From positions 11,904,001-11,968,000 of the forward strand of contig NC_053200.1 in assembly GCF_905163445.1 (NCBI RefSeq): a stretch of 64,000 bases of DNA, in the 5' to 3' direction. The notes under the pieces were generated by a model. The model saw only the letters and a list, made by a program, of their open reading frames with translations, had not been told where the DNA came from and made no database searches. The translations under genes were made by a program, and so were the position numbers. Shown in pieces: positions 50,701-51,440 of this stretch. The stretch comes from Pararge aegeria (lineage: Eukaryota > Arthropoda > Insecta > Lepidoptera > Nymphalidae). Position 1 is the stretch's first letter, and every line of letters begins with the position of its first letter.

Positions 50701-51360
50701 TTCACCGTACGTAATAGTCCCAAACTAACATTGTTAAGTACCTTCGTTGTTCATGCATACTTACTTGCCATATTTGTATCTATTCAATTAATTTCAGTTA
50801 AATATACTAATTACGTTAAGCGACCAACCGTAAAATTATTATTTTTAAAATTCAGTTATACTTGATTTGCTATAGTTTTTATACATATATTTTTAAGCTT
50901 ATTTTAATATATTTTATATCTTTATATACTTCCTATACACAGATATATAAGAAATTTGAACTTTGAATTGGAATTTTTGTAGTGATGGGCGCAGTCGTGC
51001 GGGCGTATATTGCGCCGCCAACGCTTGCATCGAGCAAGTGATAAAACATGGAGAGGTCGACGTGTTCCAGGCTGTGAAAACTGTGCGACGACATCGTCCG
51101 CAGCTCGTCGAAAACATGGTAAGTTATCATGATAAAGTAATCGTTGTGTTTTTTATTTATGACTATATTATAAAACCAATCTAGGCCACATAACCGTCAT
51201 TCTACATAGTACCCTTTAATTTCTGTTTATATGTTACTTTTACATTTTTATATGTTACATTATTGTCGCTTCTTTGCAGACTGAATATAAGTATTGCTAC
51301 GATTTGGTTCTACATTACGTGCTGCATTATTTGAGTAAGGATATGAATGAGAAGAAGTGA
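8629..51360 (+). CDS. Receptor-type protein tyrosine phosphatase, tandem PTP domains, 3' part (14 exons)
   Basis: Spliced exons 8629-8747, 27997-28084, 29738-29814, 32243-32377, 41863-42000, 45157-45323, 46740-46875, 46994-47243, 47806-47882, 48052-48183, 48505-48633, 50519-50706, 50983-51118 and 51280-51360 join in frame with GT/AG ends. They give 616 visible residues. D1 (about 25-300): PYDYNRVVL, SDYINASYVD, AYIVTQGP, FWRMIWQE and CVQYWP are canonical. The KNRY motif is KNQN (60-63), the WPD loop is WHS (201-203), and the P-loop is HCNDGGGRSG (239-248). D2 (about 350-612): TDYINAVFVD, EYIVTEWPL, CWPMG instead of WPD, and VSPDGRSRAG with Ser544 at the catalytic Cys position. D1 lacks the general acid and D2 lacks the nucleophile, so low or no activity is likely (inference). 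The extracellular and membrane parts lie upstream and were not found. It could be the counterpart of Drosophila Ptp36E, which I could not check. Confidence 0.96.
8875..8923. repeat. Perfect 21-bp hairpin
   Basis: AAACTGTATCTCATTAAACA plus T at 8875-8895 pairs without mismatch with 8903-8923 across a 7-nt loop (ATAATTC). It lies 130 bp after the donor of the phosphatase exon. Confidence 0.97.
8930..9060 (+). repeat. Dispersed repeat X, copy 1 (diverged)
   Basis: Shares the order GTAAACGGCCTTATGTAG, CGAAGCTCTTATTAAA and CTCGTGCA-like text with copies at 11400 and 12500. Inside it is a small hairpin, CCGTGCATAAA at 8988 pairing with TTTATGCACGG. Confidence 0.45.
9530..9685 (-). pseudogene. C-terminal tail of a non-LTR retrotransposon ORF2
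   Basis: The minus strand reads FLSTFLIRGVRMWNALSV, then TVLPATYNLSTFKARVNRLF and LGKRAPT before a stop. This is the well-known end of many Jockey/CR1-like ORF2 proteins (RxxxLWNxLP...FK..V..L). It is 5'-truncated, as is usual for dead LINE copies. Confidence 0.75.
9853..9976. repeat. Tandem duplication, 68-bp period
   Basis: CGTTAAAAGCGAAAAAGATT starts at 9853 and again at 9921. The first 56 bases are identical, ending AATCTATGATTA, and the copies are separated by a 12-base spacer (AACGCACGCTAT). Confidence 0.95.
10072..10310 (-). mobile_element. LINE 3' tail (GCAATAAAGT family)
   Basis: Starts AAGAAATACTTTATTGCACA and carries AGGCGGCCTTATTGCTGCAA and TCTTACAGGCAACCTCTGGC. The same pieces appear in reverse at 30985-31145 and in part at 29895 and 60740. 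It reads as a 3' UTR ending in a TTATTTCT-type tail. The right end is lost in TATATA repeats. Family name not assigned. Confidence 0.6.
10500..10822 (-). mobile_element. SINE family B, near full length
   Basis: In minus orientation, a tRNA-like head (GAAGCGGTGATGGCGCATTG, then CGAGTTCGAATCCTGGCACG with an intact B box) is followed by TTATGTGCGTTTTAAG, ATATCACTTGCTTCAA, GGAAACCTGCATGCCTGAGA, GTGGACTACGGCC and a GATGATGATGATG tail. This copy serves as the family reference for this window. Confidence 0.9.
10860..11070 (+). repeat. Dispersed repeat X, copy 2
   Basis: Matches, in inverse orientation, 17035-17235 for about 200 bp (for example AAACACATGAGAGGGTTTAC here and GTAAACCCTCTCATGTGTTT there). 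Each copy is next to a SINE B head, so the X plus SINE B unit was duplicated as one block. Confidence 0.8.
11269..11317. repeat. Perfect 20-bp hairpin
   Basis: TTTTTAAATTTACTCACACA at 11269-11288 pairs fully with 11298-11317 across a 9-nt loop. Confidence 0.95.
11400..11600 (+). repeat. Dispersed repeat X, copy 3
   Basis: GTATTTTATTGGGCATGAGG, then TTTAAAATGATTGATGGTGT, ATTCTCGTGCA and TTACCAAGAAAACAG follow the same order as the copies at 10860 and 12500, diverged. Confidence 0.55.
11775..12040 (+). mobile_element. RTE-like or related dispersed repeat fragment
   Basis: AATATTATAAAGGGAAAAGA, then TTTGTTTGTATCGAATTGGC, AAAGTACTGAACTGATTTCA and AACATAGGCTATACTTTATT. This order is common in lepidopteran interspersed repeats (the 'ACTGAACCGATTT' and 'ATAGGCTATA' wording). 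The assignment is by resemblance only. Confidence 0.4.
12340..12480 (+). mobile_element. LINE 3'-UTR-like repeat (CATTCGTAAACTTAAA type)
   Basis: Shares TTCGTAAACTTAAATCTAAA, GGTTCCAAACGCGTCC and CTGGTCTAAG with 28383-28560, where the same pieces are better preserved. A fragment. Confidence 0.5.
12500..12660 (+). repeat. Dispersed repeat X, copy 4
   Basis: CGCTCTTATGTAACCCTTTC, GGCTTATTAAAATTCTCGTG and TTTACCAAGAAAACAGAAT follow the family order. Confidence 0.5.
12865..13035 (+). mobile_element. SINE family C, 3' part, diverged
   Basis: Has GACGTGGCTAAATATCCCCT, GACAGGCTAGCTCATTACCA and TAGATTGCATTATCATTTAC, in the order of the family C body. Head missing. Confidence 0.5.
13085..13170 (-). 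mobile_element. SINE family C fragment
   Basis: TACCGGATCGCTTAGCAGCA, CGTCTTTCTCATTAAACC and AACTAGCCACGGACGAAGGC are the minus-strand wording of the family body seen at 61850-62095. Confidence 0.6.
13565..13803 (-). mobile_element. SINE family A copy, diverged
   Basis: The order AATAAATATACTATTGTCGT, GGGTACTAAGATGACTAATG, TTCATGTTCATCAAGCAAAC, AGGGTCGCTGCCCACTGCGC is that of the family in minus orientation. The B box is damaged (GGGAATCCACTGCC). Confidence 0.85.
13932..14182 (-). mobile_element. SINE family A, full length
   Basis: Read on the minus strand, the head is TGACGGCCGAGTGGCGCAGT with an A box matching TGGCGCAGTGGG and an intact B box GGTTCGATTCC. The body follows (GAACATGAATGTTTTTCAGT, then CTTAGTACCCATAACACAAG and a GGGGCTAGATGGCGATGTGT end) with an AT-rich tail. 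It is tRNA-derived and transcribed by RNA polymerase III. Reference copy for this window. Confidence 0.95.
14676..14800 (+). mobile_element. SINE family E: tRNA-like head with a short body
   Basis: Perfect A box TAGCTTAATTGG and B box GGATCAAATCC. A partial cloverleaf can be drawn: D stem GCTT/AAGC, anticodon stem CAGGC/GCCCG with one mismatch, T stem CAGG/CCTG. The text after the head (TTTTTATATGCTTTTTAAAT) is shared with 18025-18130, which argues for a SINE rather than a tRNA gene. The acceptor stem pairs poorly. Confidence 0.65.
15174..15520 (+). repeat. Dispersed repeat Y, copy 1 of a local direct duplication
   Basis: GCTTGATGCTCAAGAACCAC through GATATTGGTTTGGCTATTAA. Repeated at 15553-15902 with scattered differences (offset 379 bp). 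Confidence 0.92.
15553..15902 (+). repeat. Dispersed repeat Y, copy 2 of a local direct duplication
   Basis: Second copy of the 15174 block. Differences include small insertions (an added GGGAAAAAT piece) and base changes, so the duplication is not recent. Confidence 0.92.
15925..15958 (+). mobile_element. Helitron-like 3' end remnant
   Basis: CACGAGGACGAAATCGCGGG followed by CAGATCTAAT resembles the CG-rich 3' terminal motif of the Helitrons at 5756 and 62581. Only the end is visible. Confidence 0.35.
15963..15982. repeat. (AC)n microsatellite
   Basis: Nine or so perfect AC units. Confidence 0.95.
15985..16062 (-). mobile_element. SINE family B fragment
   Basis: CCTTTGAGAACATTATGGAG, AACTCTCACGCATGCAGGTT and CACGATGTTTTCCTTCC match the minus-strand family body. 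Confidence 0.75.
16275..16500 (-). mobile_element. LINE 3' tail with a (GAAA)n end
   Basis: Starts with a GAAAGAAAGAAAGAAAG run and TCGTATTTATTGTCACACA. It then has a conserved-looking GC-richer part (GTGTGACAAAGGAGCTGGCT, CCAGCCCCATTATATTCGTC). Simple-repeat 3' ends of this sort are typical of LINE insertions. Confidence 0.45.
17035..17335 (-). repeat. Dispersed repeat X, copy 5, joined to a SINE B head
   Basis: 17035-17235 is the inverse of 10860-11070. The SINE B head follows on the plus strand at 17286-17335 (GTGAAGTGGTGATGGCGCAT, GGGTAGGTGCTCGACTTCAC). Confidence 0.8.
17975..18024 (+). mobile_element. hAT-like MITE, left end only
   Basis: CAGTGGCGTGCATAGAGGGT, then ATGCACAAGGTATGCAGATG, is the terminal repeat of the complete MITE at 25945-26125. 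The right end is missing, and a SINE E piece follows. Confidence 0.8.
18025..18130 (-). mobile_element. SINE family E copy, partial
   Basis: The minus strand gives TTGCCCGAGAGTCGCAGGTC, AAATCCTGTCGGTTCCGAAT and then TTTTATATGCATTTTAAATT, matching 14676-14800. The A box region is lost. Confidence 0.7.
18475..18615 (+). pseudogene. LINE fragment (CACGCTGGGCAGACG type)
   Basis: AGCCCTTTGATGGACTAAAG, AATCGCACGCTGGGCAGACG and GTAAGAACAGGGGACGCTGC form a block resembling non-LTR repeats seen widely in Lepidoptera. No frame survives. Confidence 0.35.
18625..18790 (+). mobile_element. Interspersed LINE 3'-end-like repeat (CAAGTAGGCC type)
   Basis: TTTATTTCAAGTAGGCCTAA, TATAAGCACTTTTGAAACGT, CCACCACCGGTTCGGAAGGC and GCCGGCAAGAAACTCAGCAG. 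I recognise this wording as a common lepidopteran repeat but cannot name the family. Confidence 0.5.
19670..19925 (+). repeat. Dispersed repeat Y, copy 3
   Basis: CCATTTAGCAGTTAAAAGTA, GGGAAAATTTTGTGAGCTAG and CAATGCACTGCATGTAATGA follow the order of the 15174 block. Extends further 5' (ATATTGAAGCATCATTC). Confidence 0.8.
19922..20022 (-). mobile_element. SINE family B fragment
   Basis: GGTTTAGGCCGTAGTCTGCC, CTGGCCCAGTGCGGATTGGT and CTCAGGCATACAGGTTTCCT match the family, in minus orientation, directly after repeat Y. Confidence 0.75.
20850..21085 (-). pseudogene. Non-LTR retrotransposon ORF2 C-terminal relic
   Basis: The minus strand reads RLTYQWWTRRATLWKG, KGRHLIRWEDELKKIAGPNG, then after a frameshift EKWTSLEAAFTQSG. 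RW.DDL..AG..W and W..LEEAF are the typical end of RTE/Jockey-like ORF2. The frame is broken. Confidence 0.75.
21925..22230 (+). pseudogene. Degenerate non-LTR ORF2 tail
   Basis: Pieces read KVLEW...IGKRTI and RWPDDFTSKTGKQWTQEVKD with stops between them, matching the W(R/T)GKRS...RW.DD....G..W pattern of ORF2 ends. Heavily damaged. Confidence 0.45.
22912..23110 (-). mobile_element. SINE family B, 5'-truncated
   Basis: ATCATCATCAATTACCGGCC, GTAGTCCACCACGCTGGCCA, AACTCTGAGGCATGCAGGTT and CACGATGTTCTCCTTTACCG in minus orientation. A further 50-bp piece in plus orientation lies at 22755-22805. Confidence 0.85.
24698..24895 (+). mobile_element. SINE family D
   Basis: tRNA-like head TGCCTCATTGGTCTAGTGAC with B-box-like GGTTCAATTCG, then TTGTATTGGGTTCTTCTATT and a CGTTAAAGCCCGCCAACCCA end. 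The second copy at 42705-42930 keeps the same order. Confidence 0.7.
24885..25340 (+). pseudogene. 5'-truncated non-LTR retrotransposon: ORF2 C-terminus and 3' UTR
   Basis: The open frame ends with LQSLDHRRKVASLSVFYRTY, then TKRFASSFLIRMAGVWKNLP and VFPNCYNLGIF, the classic end of Jockey/CR1-like ORF2 (HRR.VASL..FYR and WN.LP). Downstream, GAATAGGCATTTTCTAGGCA resembles its continuation (VN.HFLGK) after a stop. Probably a dead 3' fragment. Confidence 0.8.
25885..26170 (-). mobile_element. SINE family B fragment split by a MITE
   Basis: CTTACCGGCTCATTATAGAA and CGAGAAGGGGTAGTCCA before the MITE continue after it with GTAGTCCACCACGATGGGAC and AGTGCGGATTGATGG, minus orientation. Confidence 0.85.
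25945..26125. mobile_element. hAT-like MITE with 8-bp target duplication
   Basis: 181 bp. The left end CAGTGGCGTGCATAGAGGGT and the right end are inverse copies (about 45 bp with one clear mismatch, ending CTATGCACGCCACTG). GTAGTCCA flanks both sides (25937-25944 and 26126-26133). An 8-bp duplication and CAG...CTG ends fit the hAT superfamily. No coding. It is inserted in a SINE B. Confidence 0.93.
26427..26712 (-). mobile_element. SINE family A, full length
   Basis: Minus-strand head TTGACAGCCGATTGGCGCAG, B box GGTTCGATTCC intact, full body and an (AAAT)n tail at 26427-26465. The head carries a TTTTTTTAC insertion just after the tRNA-like part. Confidence 0.93.
27565..27970 (-). mobile_element. 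SINE family B split by a SINE A
   Basis: 27565-27615 (GGATTGGTGGACTCCACACG, CCTTTGAGAAC) and 27790-27970 (ATGCAGGTTTCC, then CTGGGATTCGAAATCACCCC and CCTACCCACTGGGCTATCAC) are two halves of one minus-oriented copy. Confidence 0.88.
27624..27782 (+). mobile_element. SINE family A inserted in SINE B
   Basis: TTGACGGCCGATTGGTGCAG head, B box GGTTCGATTCC. The internal body is shortened (it jumps from GATGAACATGAACG to CTTACTTTAGGACTAGATGG). TTTTCAT lies on both sides (27616-27622 and 27783-27789), a 7-bp target duplication. Confidence 0.9.
27997..28084 (+). CDS. Phosphatase exon: D1 pTyr-loop region
   Basis: Acceptor TTTTTATTGTTACAG and donor CCGT/GTAAGT. The exon encodes TAIKVETHACRHAQKKTNAH followed by KNQNQKVTP. 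The usual NKNRY motif of active PTPs is replaced by KNQN. It ends with one base of the Tyr codon of PYD, completed by the next exon. Confidence 0.9.
28383..28560 (+). mobile_element. LINE 3'-UTR-like repeat (CAAAGTCAAAAATATC type)
   Basis: GTCAAAGTCAAAGTCAAAAA, TATCTTTATTCAAGTATGGG, GCACTTTTGATGCGTACATA and TTCGTAAACTTAAAACTAAA. A shorter relative is at 44725-44850 (AAAGTCAAATGTTTCTTTAT). Reads as the inverse of a LINE 3' end. Confidence 0.55.
28888..28960 (-). repeat. Half of the hairpin element seen at 58108
   Basis: AAAATTAAGCTTAATTTGCT, ATACTCCGCGAACAGCAGCA and GAATCTGTATGGTGTAATTT are the inverse of 58265-58330 with few changes. Confidence 0.85.
29155..29345 (+). mobile_element. SINE family C
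   Basis: Head with GTAGTTGTGAGCGCTGTGGT and a B-box-like GGCTCGATCCCC, then GCTGGTCTGGTCTGGTGGGA and a body like that at 42048. The end is cut by the next SINE A. Confidence 0.8.
29376..29640 (+). mobile_element. SINE family A, full length
   Basis: TTGACGGCCGATGGGCGCAG head, B-box-like GGTTCCATTCC with one change, complete body, and a long (TATTTAT)n tail to about 29675. It lies 60 bp before the phosphatase exon at 29738. Confidence 0.93.
29738..29814 (+). CDS. Phosphatase exon: D1 PYDYNRVVL to SDYINASYVD
   Basis: Acceptor CGACTGTTCGCAG, donor GAT/GTGAGT. Completes Tyr and reads DYNRVVLQTVDREPDSDYIN then ASYVD, a signature of PTP domains. It is 77 bp long, the same as the matching D2 exon at 47806-47882. 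Confidence 0.97.
30009..30260 (+). mobile_element. SINE family B, diverged
   Basis: TTTCGGGGGTCCGAGTTCGA, AAGTTATGTGCGTTTTAAGT, ATATCACTTGCTTCAACGGT and GGAAACCTGCATGCCTGAGA in family order. A related head in the opposite orientation follows at 30290-30425 (TTGGCTATCACTGCTT). Confidence 0.85.
30985..31145 (+). mobile_element. LINE 3' tail (GCAATAAAGT family)
   Basis: TTTGGTTGCCTGTAAGAGAT, CGCTATGTAGCGATAAGGCC and GTGTACAATAAAAGTGTATT, the inverse of 10072-10250. Ends in the tail TTCATTTATT. Confidence 0.65.
31690..31945 (-). repeat. Dispersed repeat Y, copy 4
   Basis: GAACCCTCATTCAGCCTATA, GTGGTAAACGTTTAGAACAT and ATTTGTCG after GATGCTTCAAT match the inverse of 19670-19925. Confidence 0.85.
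32243..32377 (+). CDS. Phosphatase exon: D1 AYIVTQGP and FWRMIW
   Basis: Acceptor TTTCTTTCACAG, donor AAG/GTAAGA. Encodes SILKPNAYIVTQGPTEETVV and then SFWRMIWQERAAAIVMLTK, both hallmark PTP motifs, in 45 whole codons. The next intron is 9.5 kb. Confidence 0.98.
32440..32590 (-). mobile_element. SINE family B, truncated
   Basis: CCATTACCAGCCCACTACGG, GTGGTCCACCACGCTGACCT and CACGATACTTTCCTCCACC, directly after the phosphatase exon at 32243-32377. Confidence 0.8.
32940..33115 (+). pseudogene. Non-LTR ORF2 tail relic
   Basis: GRLPWWTDDVKLGKRNGCIE and AVQNPKK follow the RW.DD.....G..W...AQ...W pattern of ORF2 ends. Damaged and without the rest of the gene. Confidence 0.4.
34208..34525 (+). mobile_element. 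SINE family B, near full length
   Basis: AAGCGATGATAGTCTAGTGA head, TATTCGAATCC in the B-box position, TTATGTGCGTTTTATG, GGAAACTAGCATGCCTGAGA, and a GTCGGTAATGGGTTGATATG end. Confidence 0.9.
35955..36295 (-). mobile_element. SINE family C end joined to SINE family B
   Basis: 35955-36015 has CACTATGCAGTCTAGAATGA and TAGCGGGCTAACCTG of family C. 36020-36295 is a family B copy (CAACCCATTACTGGCCCACT, ACATGCAGGTTTTCTCACGA, CCTACCTACTGGGCCATCAC), both minus. Confidence 0.8.
36297..36450 (-). mobile_element. SINE family C fragment
   Basis: AACCCATACCCCTTTTTCTT, TCGGTAACGCGGAAACCAAC, CACGGCCAAAGCATCC and AGAGAAAATTCAGAAATTTA follow the minus-strand family order. Confidence 0.7.
36941..37032 (+). 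repeat. Dispersed repeat, copy 1 (see 38367)
   Basis: ACTACAGTTTCCCATTCAGC, CTTACCGCCATCATTTTTAT and TATAATCTTTTCTATTATAT recur at 38367-38455 with about a dozen differences. Confidence 0.8.
37200..37380 (-). mobile_element. SINE family B
   Basis: GAACTCTCAGGCATGCAGAT, AAAGCAAGTGATATTTAAAT, GGGATTCAAACTCGGCCCCC and GGGCTACTGCCGCTTG in minus order. Confidence 0.85.
37570..38060. repeat. Dispersed repeat group with a GC-rich block
   Basis: The part TTTTCACCTCATTTGGCCGT recurs as CTTTCATTTGACCCTACT near 38925 and CTTCATTTGACCGTGCCTTC near 39575, each after a GAGCGA or CAGCGAATATTTT text. 37860-38060 is GC-rich (AACGGGTTACCCGAGCGTGT, CAACAAGAGGGACATGCCGT) and looks like a LINE piece, but I found no frame. 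Confidence 0.45.
38367..38455 (+). repeat. Dispersed repeat, copy 2 (see 36941)
   Basis: ACTACAGTTTTCCATTCAGC and CTTACCGCCATCATGTTTAT, 1.4 kb after the first copy, same orientation. Confidence 0.8.
39760..39965 (-). mobile_element. SINE family A copy, internally shortened
   Basis: ATAATACGACAGTGTACACA, ACATTCATGTTCATCGCAAA, GTGGGAATCGAACCCACAGC and CAGAAAGCAGGGTCGCTG. The head end and parts of the body are lost. Confidence 0.9.
40955..41115 (+). mobile_element. RTE-like 3' UTR tail
   Basis: CCTGGAATAAAAAGTAGCCT, GAAGTTGATTGGTTGCTTAT, GTGCGTTAAAGAAGGACAAA and TTTGCATTTATATTATTATT. The order (AAAGTAGCCTATG...CATTTATAATATTAG) is typical of RTE-like tails in Lepidoptera; two more are at 48880 and 49195. 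Confidence 0.5.
41236..41470 (+). mobile_element. SINE family A copy
   Basis: GACACTGCTTTCTGAGTCCA, AGGTCGTGGGTTCGATTCCC and TACACAAGCTACGCTTACTT. The head start is replaced by an unrelated sequence. Confidence 0.88.
41863..42000 (+). CDS. Phosphatase exon: D1 CVQYWP
   Basis: Acceptor CTTCTTGTCTGCAG, donor GAT/GTATGT. Reads VMCVQYWPPNKEKDETYGDI followed by a VGIVQEEELANFHIRTFRL strand region, in 46 whole codons. QYWP is the standard PTP motif (KCxQYWP), here with Val before Gln. Confidence 0.98.
42048..42325 (+). mobile_element. SINE family C, near full length
   Basis: CCCTGGCACAGCTGTGAACG head, B box GGTTCGATCCC, GCTGGTCTGGTCTGTTTAAA, ACACGTAGAAACCGATTAGG and a CATACCAGAAGGTGAGATCA end. 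It begins 47 bp after the donor of the phosphatase exon. Confidence 0.88.
42705..42930 (+). mobile_element. SINE family D, second copy
   Basis: TGCCTCATTGGTGGTTAGCT head, TTCAAATCTCCGG in the B-box position, AAATTGGGTTTTTCTGTAAT, and CGTTAAAGCCCACCAATCAC at the end. Confidence 0.7.
43000..45156. other. Intron sequence, little recognised
   Basis: AT-rich. A LINE-3'-end-like piece is at 44725-44850. A 90-codon open frame at 43866-44138 is rich in hydrophobic residues and without other support. Confidence 0.5.
45157..45323 (+). CDS. Phosphatase exon: D1 degenerate WPD loop to catalytic Cys
   Basis: Acceptor GTTAACACAG, donor TGCAA/GTAAGC. Encodes VVVEERFILQFHYTQWHSHT then CPFSNALLEF and GPMLVHC. 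In active PTPs the loop reads WPDxGxP; here it is WHSHTCP, so the general acid Asp is Ser and the Pro is His. The catalytic Cys (residue 240 of the visible protein) is the last complete codon. The next codon (Asn) is split with exon 46740. Confidence 0.97.
45735..45990 (+). mobile_element. SINE family B followed by an hAT-like MITE end
   Basis: 45735-45902 is SINE B (TTTAACGGTGAAGATAAACA, GATACCTGCATGCCTGAGGG, CACTTGGCCAGTGTGGTGGA). From 45903, CAGTAGCGTGCATAAGG and GGGTATGCATAAAGCAGG resemble the left end of the MITE at 25945, diverged. Confidence 0.7.
46740..46875 (+). CDS. Phosphatase exon: D1 P-loop
   Basis: Acceptor TTAATTTTAATTTTAG, donor GAG/GTATGA. Starts with the last base of Asn and reads DGGGRSGVYLAVDANLELAE then CFDVFGYLKKLRQSRKGLIENE. 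The P-loop is therefore HCNDGGGRSG against the usual HCSAGxGRTG: Cys and Arg are kept, Ser-Ala are changed to Asn-Asp. Its 136-bp length and split point match the D2 exon at 50983. Confidence 0.97.
46994..47243 (+). CDS. Phosphatase exon: end of D1, linker and start of D2
   Basis: Acceptor CATCTTTCATAG, donor CCAC/GTAAGT. Reads EQYKFVYDTLEEHVVCG (Q-loop region and last helix of D1), a basic linker, then KEYQQICKQTP and REKNRDVLVVP, which is the KNRY region of D2 with Asp for Tyr. A SINE family A copy lies only 27 bp past the donor. Confidence 0.97.
47271..47545 (+). mobile_element. SINE family A, full length, in a phosphatase intron
   Basis: TTGACGGCCGATTGGCGCAG head, intact A-like and B boxes, complete body to GGGGCTAGATGGCGATGTGT and an AT-rich tail. 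It starts 27 bp after the donor at 47244. Confidence 0.95.
47806..47882 (+). CDS. Phosphatase exon: D2 TDYINAVFVD
   Basis: Acceptor TTTTTTTTCCAG, donor GAT/GTGAGT. Reads PDNFRPYLTSFQGNSFTDYI then NAVFVD. 77 bp long, with the same phases and end point as the D1 exon at 29738. Confidence 0.97.
48052..48183 (+). CDS. Phosphatase exon: D2 EYIVTEWPL
   Basis: Acceptor TTTCCTCTTTTCAG, donor TCT/GTAAGT. Encodes GYTKPREYIVTEWPLVLTQG then EFWSLVYDYECAAVVVLC. This matches the YIxTQGP...FWxMxW motif of PTP domains with the degeneration usual in D2. Confidence 0.97.
48505..48633 (+). CDS. Phosphatase exon: D2 YWP-equivalent region
   Basis: Acceptor TTTTTTCTGTTACAG, donor AAA/GTAAGA. Reads QQYPPFWPEGRHSKKYGPVF followed by TIDHVSHNHYTNIKTWIFRI. 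PFWPEG stands where active domains have QYWP. 43 whole codons. Confidence 0.95.
48880..49030 (+). mobile_element. RTE-like 3' UTR tail
   Basis: CCGGGACCAAAAGTAATCTA, AAATCAAGTCGATAGGTCGC and CAGGGCGTTAAGGTAGAATA match the wording at 40955. Confidence 0.45.
49195..49350 (+). mobile_element. RTE-like 3' UTR tail
   Basis: CTGGGACAATAAGTAGCCTA, TATCTCTGTGCTAAATTTAT and TTTCGCATTTATAATATTAG. Confidence 0.5.
50519..50706 (+). CDS. Phosphatase exon: D2 WPM loop to Cys-to-Ser position
   Basis: Acceptor TGCTATCTCCTAACAG, donor TCACC/GTACGT. Reads IVSLTELMAGVKAPPKTVQL then FQLTCWPMGHKVPSS and GPVCVVS. WPD is WPM, and the residue aligned with the catalytic Cys is Ser (544 in the visible protein), preceded by Val rather than His. 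Confidence 0.96.
50983..51118 (+). CDS. Phosphatase exon: D2 degenerate P-loop
   Basis: Acceptor GGAATTTTTGTAG, donor ATG/GTAAGT. Reads DGRSRAGVYCAANACIEQVI followed by FQAVKTVRRHRPQLVENM. The P-loop is VSPDGRSRAG: Arg and the last Gly are kept, the nucleophile is not. Same 136-bp length and split codon as the D1 P-loop exon at 46740. Confidence 0.96.
51280..51360 (+). CDS. Phosphatase exon: last helix of D2 and TGA
   Basis: Acceptor CGCTTCTTTGCAG. Reads TEYKYCYDLVLHYVLHYLSK then DMNEKK and TGA at 51358-51360. TEYKYCYD aligns with EQYKFVYD in D1. The TGA overlaps a good donor (AA/GTGAGA at 51357), so the true end of the protein is uncertain; see the entry at 51361. Confidence 0.93.
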   Translation, partial: TEYKYCYDLVLHYVLHYLSKDMNEKK

Positions 51361-51440
51361 GAGTGCGAACTCAAGGACGAGCTCTGGTTCATTGAATTTG
51401 GGCGCGGTGCTGCTCTACCTACTACGCCGGAGGAGACCAG
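51357..51440 (+). other. Candidate alternative 84-nt intron that removes the TGA
   Basis: The donor AA/GTGAGAG is close to consensus. The acceptor GAGACCAG is preceded by a modest pyrimidine-rich piece (GCTGCTCTACCTACTAC). Removal keeps the frame (28 codons including the stop). The retained form would stop at the TGA, the spliced form would carry the long tail. There is no transcript evidence, only sequence. Confidence 0.4.

Noticed and set aside
51358..51360. TGA read as selenocysteine
   Set aside because: Lepidoptera are among the insects reported to have lost selenoproteins, no SECIS-like structure was noticed, and the position has no Cys in the family.
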